Shown: one piece after another, positions 58,047 through 64,000 of the stretch | How the letters are laid out: each line of letters opens with the position of its first letter | Position numbering within the stretch: position 1 is the stretch's first letter | NCBI GenBank assembly: GCA_963816555.1 | Contig: CAWFLD010000014.1 | Location: 201,376 to 265,375 of the forward strand | Source of the DNA: Lutibaculum sp963816555 | GTDB taxonomy: Bacteria; Pseudomonadota; Alphaproteobacteria; Rhizobiales; Tepidamorphaceae | Length of the DNA: 64,000 nucleotides | Direction of reading: 5' to 3' | Program-made: the position numbers and the translations under genes | The notes under the pieces: model-generated | Database searches by the model: none | The model's input: only the letters and a program-made list of their open reading frames with translations | Told to the model about the DNA's origin: nothing

Positions 58047-59465
58047 TCAGCCCTGCACCCGCCGCGCCTGCAGGAAGCCGACCACCCGCGCGGCGACCTG
58101 GTTGGAAGCGTGCACGCAATCGTTCAGGCCGATGCCGAAAAAGGCGTTGCCGGTCAGGAACAGGCCCGGCAAGGCGCCCAGGCGCTCATCGAGGGCTTGC
58201 AGCCGGCGGCTGTGACCGACGGTATATGGGGGATGGCCCGCTGGTGGCGGTAGATGCGCACGAAGTCGGGTCGGCCGGTGATCCCCATGATCTCCCGCAG
58301 GTCGGCCATGACCCGCTGCCGCACTTCGCTCTCGGCGAGATCGATGGCGCCGGGGTTGGTCGCCCCCCCCATCATCGAGCGCAGCAGCACCTGCCCTTCC
58401 GGCGCCCGGTTCGGAAAGATGCTTGAATCCCATAGGGTCCCGAGGATGCTCTTCCCCTCCTTGCGCGGAATGAGATAACCGAAGCCGTCGAGATCGCGGG
58501 CGATCTTCTCCCGGGCATAACCGAAGCAGACGACGTTCATCGGCGCGTAGGGGATTTCGCGCAGAACGGCGGCAACCTTCGGCGCACGCGGCTCGATCAT
58601 GGCGGCGAAACCGTAGGCGGGCACCGCGCTGACCACCAGATCCGCGTCTTCACACGCCGCCGTCGGCCAGGTGCAGCTCGAAACCGCCGTCCTTCGCCAC
58701 GATTTCCGCCACTTTCGCACCGGTGCGCGATGCTGCCGGCAAGTCCGGCGGCGGTAGCATCGCTGAGTTCCTGGATCCCCTCGTGAAAAGACGTCAGAAT
58801 GCCGCCGGGGCCGGCGGCGCTGGCCACCGCCTTGCCGGCCTGGCGCTCCTTTTCTTCTCCTTCGCCAGACGCAGCATCGCCTTGATCAGTCCGCCATATT
58901 CCTGCTCCAGCTGATGGATGCGGGGAAAACAGCTCTGCAGGCTCATCGTTTCCGGATTGCCGGCGAAAATCCCCGAAACCATCGGCCCAATGAGCTTGTC
59001 CAGCGCCTCCTCGCCGAGGCGGCGGCGGGCAAAGGCGGCGAGGGTTTCATCCTCGCCGTCGCGCTTGGCCGGGATCAGCGGTTCGCAGGCGAGGCGTGCC
59101 TTGCCCGGCCAGGAGATCAGTTTCGACTTGAGAAAGGACGGTCCGTTTTCCGGCAGCCGGTGCAACTGTCCGCCGGTGTAGATGAAGCGCTTGCGGGCAT
59201 TATCGTCGGAGCGCAGCAGGCGCTCGCTGATCCCCAGCCGGTCGCAGAGCTCCAGGGTCATCGGTTTGCTGTCGAGAAAACCGTTCGGCCCCCATTCGCA
59301 GAGAAAACCCTCCTCCCGCCGGCTCCAGATCTTGCCACCAAGGCGCTCCTCTTTCTCAAGGACCACCGTCTGCACCGCCAGGCCGGCTTCCTGCGCCTGC
59401 TGCTCCACGGCATGCGCCGTGGCCAGACCGGAAATTCCGCCGCCGATTACCGCAATTTTCGTCAT
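58047..59465 (-). CDS. hemG: protoporphyrinogen oxidase (HemY/HemG-type, FAD-dependent), several frameshifts
   Basis: Oxidises protoporphyrinogen IX (or coproporphyrinogen III) in heme synthesis. Start ATG 59465, MTKIAVIGGGISGLATAHAV with the FAD dinucleotide loop GGGISG; then LEKEERLGGKIWSRREEGFL, WGPNGFLDSKPMTLEL and LIGPMVSGIFAGNPETMSLQ. Slips lie near 58,845, 58,725, 58,655 and 58,215. The C-terminal piece LPGLFLTGNAFFGIGLNDCV is the second FAD motif. Joined length about 470 residues fits the oxygen-dependent family. Behind a MarR gene with a shared promoter. Confidence 0.9.
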
Positions 59466-59501
59466 CGTTCTCTCTCCTGACATCCTCCGGGATTTTCCCG
59501 C

Positions 59502-59925
59502 TTACAGTTTCTGCAGAATGCGGGCGATCGTTTCAAAGGAGCCGACCAGAGCTTCCTGCTCCTCCTCCGAAAGCTGCCGCAGAACTTTCCGATAGCCGTG
59601 CAGAATCCCCCGCTGCAGCGCCGCCACCAGCTCTTCTCCCTGCGGGGTAAGGCGCAGCAGCACCTGCCGGCGATTGTCGGCGTCCTGCTCGCGATGCACC
59701 CACCCCTGGCCGACCAGCCGATCGACCATCTGGCTGGCGCTGCTCATCGCCACCTCCAGCTCCCGCGCCAGATCGCCGAGGGAGCATTCCGGCTGGCCGG
59801 CAATCGTCAGCAGCGTCTTATACTGGTTGTAGGTCAGGTCCATCCCCTCGTGCACCAGGGTGCGCAGCCGTCCCATTCGTCCCAGCAGAAGAGGATAGAC
59901 TGGCCAGACGTTCGATCCGTTCCAT
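59502..59925 (-). CDS. MarR family transcriptional regulator, one frameshift near the start
   Basis: The intact part from 59,876 reads MGRLRTLVHEGMDLTYNQYK, with winged-helix landmarks CSLGDLARELEVAMSSASQM, VDRLVGQGWVHREQDADNRR and LTPQGEELV. An upstream ATG at 59925 (MERIERLASL) joins through a one-base slip near 59,895 and gives the family's normal first helix. About 140 residues. The inverted repeat beside its start suggests self-repression. It precedes hemG by 36 bases, so it may control heme synthesis; the ligand is unknown. Confidence 0.85.
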
Positions 59926-59932
59926 TTACACT

Positions 59933-59953
59933 CCGAACAATTCGGTTTCCGAA
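59933..59953. promoter_or_regulatory. MarR operator candidate
   Basis: Plus strand reads CCGAA-CAA-TTCGG-TTT-CCGAA (59933-59953): two overlapping inverted repeats with 3-base gaps. The site lies between the marR start codon (59925) and the -10 element (59954-59959), where a bound repressor would block transcription. Confidence 0.65.
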
Positions 59954-59983
59954 ATATTACCCGGGGAGCCGTGCCGTTGTCAA
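59954..59983 (-). promoter_or_regulatory. promoter of marR-hemG
   Basis: Minus strand reads TTGACA (complement of 59978-59983), 18-base spacer, TAATAT (complement of 59954-59959). Both elements are near consensus. The adjoining operator candidate fits repression. Confidence 0.7.
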
Positions 59984-60140
59984 CCGATTGAGGTATTCGC
60001 GCTCCCGGTTCGGCAGGCGCCTGGGGCTGCCGGCGTTTTCGCGCCTTTCCCGCACGGGGCGATGACCCCCGATTATCTGAATAATCTGCTGGAGGATTTC
60101 TTGACAGAACGTCTTGCTCGGGTCACGTAGGATTGCCGCT

Positions 60141-60153
60141 TTGGTATGACCAA
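60141..60153 (+). promoter_or_regulatory. FadR/GntR-type operator
   Basis: TTGGT-ATG-ACCAA, a perfect inverted repeat with a 3-base centre, the form bound by FadR-subfamily regulators such as LldR, PdhR and GlcC. It lies 34 bases before the regulator's likely start. The ATG in its centre (60146) is therefore unlikely to be a start codon. Confidence 0.7.
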
Positions 60154-60187
60154 TTTCCATACAGGACTCCATCGGATTTTCGTCAAC

Positions 60188-60929
60188 ATGTCTAATCTTT
60201 TTACGCCTATCCGCCCACGGCGCATTGCCGAGGAAATCGTCGAGCAAATCAAGGAACTGATCGCCAAAGGGGAACTCAAGCCGGGGCAGAACATCCCTTC
60301 GGAGCGGGATCTCGCCACCCTGCTGGGGGTGAGCCGCCCTTCGGTGCGCGAAGCCATTACCGTTCTCGAAGCGATGGGCTATCTGGAATCGCGGCAGGGG
60401 GGCGGAACTTACGTGCGCTCTCTGACCCAGACCTCCCTGGCCGATCCGCTCTCCGACCTGGTCGGGGAGAAAAGCCCCAGGATCCTGCACGCTCTGGTCG
60501 AAGTCCGCATGGGGCTGGAGAGCTGGTCCGCTTCGCTGGCGGCCCAGCGCGCCCGGCCGGAAGAGATCGAGCGGATGCGCGAACTGCTGGAGAAAATGGA
60601 GGCGCAGGTCGAGGGGGGCGGCTGGGATGCCGAAATCGATTCGCAGTTTCATTACGCCATCACCACCGCCACCCATAACACCCTGCAGGTGCACGTGCTG
60701 CAAACCATCCACTCCCTTTTTCACGCCACTGTGCAGGTGGCGCTGATGGAGTTCTATCGCAAGGGCGGCTACATCGACATCCTGCGGCAGCAGCATCGGG
60801 AGATTTTCGAGGCCATTGCCGACCCACGACCCGGAACGGGCGCGGCGGGCGATGATGGTGCACCTCTCCATGGTCGAAGAGAAAATGGCCGAGTTGCTCG
60901 AAGATTTCCTGATAGTCTTCTCCCGTTAA
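60188..60929 (+). CDS. FadR-subfamily GntR transcriptional regulator, one frameshift
   Basis: Start ATG 60188 (MSNLFTPIRPRRIAEEIVEQ). Winged helix: IPSERDLATLLGVSRPSVREAI in short (PSERDLATLLGVSRPSVREA), GGGTYVRSL. The FCD sensor domain has EVRMGLESWSASLAAQRARP and SQFHYAITTATHNTLQVHVL (metal-binding His). A slip near 60,828 precedes the end ..RRAMMVHLSMVEEKMAELLE. It is convergent with glcF and probably controls lactate or glycolate use (LldR/GlcC-like), by location and family. Confidence 0.88.
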
Positions 60930-60930
60930 A

Positions 60931-60970
60931 ACGACTAAAGGCCATCCGCAGCGGATGGCCTTTTAGTCGT
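60931..60970. terminator. bidirectional terminator between regulator and glcF
   Basis: ACGACTAAAGGCCATCCGC (60931-60949) pairs with GCGGATGGCC-TTTTAGTCGT (60951-60970), about 19 bp with one bulged base and a single-base loop. T-rich sequence follows on the plus strand (TCTGGTTCTTTTTAC). Confidence 0.88.
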
Positions 60971-61002
60971 TCTGGTTCTTTTTACTTCGGCGCCAGGGCG
61001 GA

Positions 61003-62308
61003 TTATTCGGGCACGGCTTCCCCCAGTATCTCCATCAGGTGCACGCACCTCCTGCGGCAGGCCGGCCCGCTTCAAACCCCAGGCCAGTTGCAGGTGGCAA
61101 CCGGGATTGGCGGTGACCAGCAGCTCGGCGCCGGTTGCCTGGACATTCTCAAGTTTGCGGTCGAGAATCTGCTGGCTCTCGTCGGTGTACTTGAGACTGA
61201 AGGTCGCGGCCGAACCGCAGCACCAGCTGGCCTCCTTGATTTCCCGGTAGTCGATCCCGGGTATGGCCTTGATCAGGTCCCGCGGTTGTTTGCTGATACC
61301 CTGGGCATGGCAGAGATGGCAGGGCTCATGGTAGGTGACAATTTTGTCGACCGGCTTTAACCCTTCTGTGCGCAACCCGTCCTCCGCCAGAAATTCACTG
61401 ACATCCTTGATTTTGCTGCGGAACGGCGGCCAGTTTGTCGTGTTCGCCCGCCTCCTTCGAGGATCTCCTCATATTCTTTGAGGGCCGCGCCGCAACCGGC
61501 ACAGTCGGTGACAATCGCATCGACATCCAGGGCCATGAAAAGATCGAGGTTGTGCTGAGCGAGCGCCGGGCGGTCTGCCGGTCCCCTTCGGTCAGATGAG
61601 GAGCGCCGCAGCATTTTGTGCCTTCGGGGTCATCACTTCGAAGCCCTGATGGGTCAGCACGCGCACGGTCTGTCGTGAGACTTCGGGATACATCAGGGTC
61701 ATGATGCAGCCGAGGAAAAAGCCGACTCGGCCGCGTTGTTCGCCGACGGCCGGGACAATATCCGGTAATTGCTGGCGCAACGGCGGATATAGCTCCGGCA
61801 TCATCCCTTCGGCCTTGTCCACCCATTCCGGGCCGAGTTTGAGCAGGTGCGAATGACGAACCAGCCACTGGATGCCGAGTCTCTGGTAGAGCCGGGCCGG
61901 CAGCATCGAGGTCTCCAGCAGGTCGGGATTGGGCAGCATCTTCTGCAGGACGAACTCGCGGAACGCTCTTGCCGACATATCTGAGCGGGAAAAACTGGTG
62001 TGCCTGGCTGCGGCATATTTCCATGACTTCGCCGGCACGCACGCCGGAAGGGCAGGCGGTGGTACAGGCGCGGCAGTCGAGGCAGAAGAAGGCTTCTTCC
62101 TTGACCGCTTCGGTGAATTCGAGCTTTTGCTTCGGCCACGGCCCGGGCCAGTGCCACGCGGCCGCGGGGGCTGGAACGTTCGCGGCCGGTCAGGGCGAAG
62201 GTCGGGCAGGTCGGCAGGCAAAAGCCGCAGCGCATGCACTGCAGGACATCTTCGTAATCGGGGGCGTCCTGCGGCGGTGAAATTGCCGAGTTTATCAGTG
62301 TGAGACAC
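61003..62308 (-). CDS. glcF: glycolate/lactate oxidase iron-sulfur subunit GlcF, several frameshifts
   Basis: Passes electrons from the flavin subunit. GTG start at 62308 (VSHTDKLGNFT) overlaps the end of glcD by 14 bases. Two ferredoxin-type clusters: LQCMRCGFCLPTCPTFALTG and the DCRACTTACPSGVRAG region read across a slip. Two CCG-type motifs: FLGCIMTLMYPEV..GTKCCGAPH and YHEPCHLCHAQG..SWCCGSAATF. Slips lie near 62,265, 62,125, 61,975, 61,620, 61,570, 61,440 and 61,045; the corrected end is VHLMEILGEAVPE. Joined length about 430 residues. Typical GlcF or D-lactate dehydrogenase partner. Confidence 0.88.
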
Positions 62309-63726
62309 GGAAACCCTCCTCGACATGCGCCTGTGTACAGGGCTCGTCGTCGACAAAAATCTTGCCGGGGTTGAGGATGCCCTCGGGGTCGAATGCATTC
62401 TTGATGCGCTTCATCACCTTGACGCCGCCGGGACCGATCTGTCGGGCCAGGTATTCCTTTTTGGCCAGGCCGATGCCGTGTTCGCCGGAGACGGTGCCCC
62501 CCCAGGCCAGAACCTGGTCGTAGAGGTCGTCATAGAAGGCATGGGCTCGGTGCATTTCATCGCTGTCGCGCTCATCACAGAGCACGGTCGGATGCAGGTT
62601 GCCGTCGCCGGCATGGCCGAAGGTGCCGACTGTCAGACCGTACTTGGCGGTCAGCCGCTCGATCTCGGCGAAGGTTTCAGCGAGTCGCGAGCGGGGTACG
62701 GTGGCGTCTTCCAGCAGGGTGGTCGGAGAGACACGCGCCAGTGCGGACAGAGCCGTGCGCCGCGCCGCAGCCAGGCTGTTGGCCTCTTCGGTGCTCTTGG
62801 CGATATGGATTTCTGCAGCCTTGACCTGCTCGAGGATCGTTCTCACCCCTGCGCCTCTTCTTCAACCATGGCCGGGTGGCCGTCAACCTCGATGAGCAGC
62901 AGGGCCGCCATCTGGCGCGGCAGGCCGATCTTGACGTAATCCTCGACGCAGTTGATGGTCGCCTTGTCCATGATCTCCATGGTTGAGGGGATGATCTTGG
63001 CGGCAATGATCTTCGAAACCGCTTCGCCGGCGGTGCGGATGTCGTTGAAATAGGCGAGAAAGGTCCGCTTGTCCTGGGGCGGCGGGATCAGCTTGACAGT
63101 GACCTCGGTGATGATGCCGAGCGTGCCTTCGCAGCCGACCAGCAGGTCCTTGAAAGCATAGCCGGCGACATCCTTGACGCTCTTGCCGCCGGTGGTCAGG
63201 ATGCTGCTGTCGGGGAGCACACATTTGAGTGCCATGACGTAATCGCGGGTGACGCCGTACTTGAGGCCGCGCAGGCCGCCGGCGTCTTCCATGACGTTGC
63301 CGCCGAGAGTCGAGATCTTCTGCGAACCGGGGTCGGGCGGATAGAACAGCCCCTTGGCGGCGACGCATTAAACAGGTCGAGCGTGACCACGCCTGCTTCG
63401 GCCGTGGCAGTCAGGTTCTCCTCATCGATCTCCAGAATCCGGTTCATCCGGTTGAGGCAGAGGACCATGCCGCCTTTGACCGGGACGCTGCCCCCCGACA
63501 GGCCGGTCCCCGAGCCGCGCGGTACAATCGGCAGTCCCTCATGCTGGGCGATCTCCATGGCCGCAAGGACCTGTTCGGCTGTGGTCGGATAGACGGCCAC
63601 TTCGGGCAGATGATGCACGCCGGGGGTGGCGTCGTAGCCGAGGACCAGTAGGTCTTCCTTTTCGTGCAGGACATTTTTCGCCCAGTTTTTCCTGAGACGA
63701 CGGATAGCGGTTTCGGAAATCATCAT
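62295..63726 (-). CDS. glcD: FAD-linked 2-hydroxyacid oxidase GlcD (glycolate or D-lactate), two or three frameshifts
   Basis: Start at ATG 63726 or 63723 (MISETAIRRLRKNWAKNVLH). FAD-binding type-4 domain: GLPIVPRGSGTGLSGGSVPV, then STLGGNVMEDAGGLRGLKYG, and VGCEGTLGIITEVTVKL. The C-terminal substrate domain includes GTFGHAGDGNLHPTVL and WGGTVSGEHGIGLAKKEYLA (metal/substrate His). Slips near 63,365 and 62,850. Joined length about 470 residues. With GlcF it oxidises glycolate or D-lactate and feeds electrons to quinones; which substrate cannot be told from sequence alone. Confidence 0.9.
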
Positions 63727-63849
63727 GACCTCTTGTAAGTCTTTATCGCACGCCCGCTCGCTGCACGCGCGCCGACGCAGTGGCGCGAATCTGAATAATA
63801 GCGGTGGATCGGTTTTCTCTGCGTCCTCCACGCCTCGGCGCGGATACCT

Positions 63850-64000
63850 TCAGAACCCGGCTTCCCGGTAGCCGTCCGGGATGCGCACCACCATGACCGG
63901 CTTGTCGGCGCCGTGCAGCACTTTCTGGGTGGTACTGCCCCGAGCATCGCCTCGCCGAGAACCGTATGGCGATGCGCACCCATGACAATGACGTCGGCGC
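63850..64000 (-). CDS. universal stress protein (UspA family), C-terminal part, frameshifted
   Basis: The gene continues past the window's end. The visible part reads ADVIVMGAHRHTVLGEAML, then after a slip near 63,940 GSTTQKVLHGADKPVMVVRI and ..PDGYREAGF, ending at the stop 63850-63852. The G-x-H-R-x..G-S-T-x-x-V-L pattern is the ATP-binding loop of UspA domains, although TQKVL replaces the usual S/T-E-K-V. Precedes glcD in the same direction, 123 bases apart. Confidence 0.8.
   Translation of the reverse strand, partial: RRRHCHGCASPYGSRRGDARGSTTQKVLHGADKPVMVVRIPDGYREAGF

Noticed and set aside
60146..60187. Start of the FadR-type regulator at the first ATG
   Set aside because: That ATG is the centre of a perfect operator, and the family N-terminus begins at 60188.
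56880..64000. Recent horizontal transfer of a Desulfuromonas-type segment
   Set aside because: Two unrelated genes are cut at the same base with no mobile-element signs, and an essential-type gene (def) is destroyed. An assembly chimera explains this more simply.

Overview
Bases 1 to about 56,885 look like a high-GC alphaproteobacterium (GC near 70 % by eye), most likely of the order Hyphomicrobiales/Rhizobiales. The core gene order is the reason: SPOR protein, nagZ, scpA, scpB, tatABC, serS, surE, pcm, NlpD-like lipoprotein, DUF815 ATPase, yajC-secD-secF, then trmFO, uvrA/ssb, gyrA and clpSA. An alphaproteobacterial LexA box (GAAC-N7-GAAC) and a SPOR-tailed D,D-carboxypeptidase agree with this. 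From about 56,885 to 64,000 the DNA changes abruptly: GC falls, codon use shifts, and the genes (a peptide deformylase tail, hemG with a MarR regulator, a FadR-type regulator beside glcD-glcF, a universal stress protein) look like a Desulfuromonas/Geobacter-type bacterium. At the join, a truncated cyclase (minus strand) abuts a truncated peptide deformylase (plus strand). I read this as an assembly chimera, not one genome.

Layout of the first part: 1-9,241 cell division, chromosome segregation, Tat export and protein repair; 9,312-15,313 envelope maintenance and Sec export; 15,318-25,630 assorted housekeeping, with a LexA-controlled GNAT-uvrA unit divergent from ssb; 25,840-33,767 gyrA, two VWA proteins, nitroreductase, flavin reductase and a J-domain protein; 33,774-38,833 carboxypeptidase, phasin and clpSA; 38,881-39,924 azlCD; 40,025-43,733 a three-subunit molybdenum hydroxylase; 44,061-56,295 a catabolic island.

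The catabolic island is the most interesting biology. A GntR/LacI-type regulator and a PHP-type hydrolase lie divergent to a tightly packed plus-strand operon: an SsuABC-like ABC transporter, two Gfo/Idh/MocA dehydrogenases, a GlmS-type SIS isomerase/deaminase, a sulfatase with a formylglycine motif but no signal peptide, and a DUF4432 (aldose epimerase-like) protein. Together they suggest import of an intact small sulfated (amino)sugar or related sulfur compound, followed by cytoplasmic desulfation and oxidation. The substrate is unknown.

Single-base frameshifts occur throughout both parts, including in essential genes (secD, uvrA, secreted-protein and cell-wall genes). This pattern points to uncorrected long-read errors rather than gene decay. 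Gene ends given for such loci join two or more reading frames. No tRNA, rRNA, CRISPR array or insertion sequence was seen.
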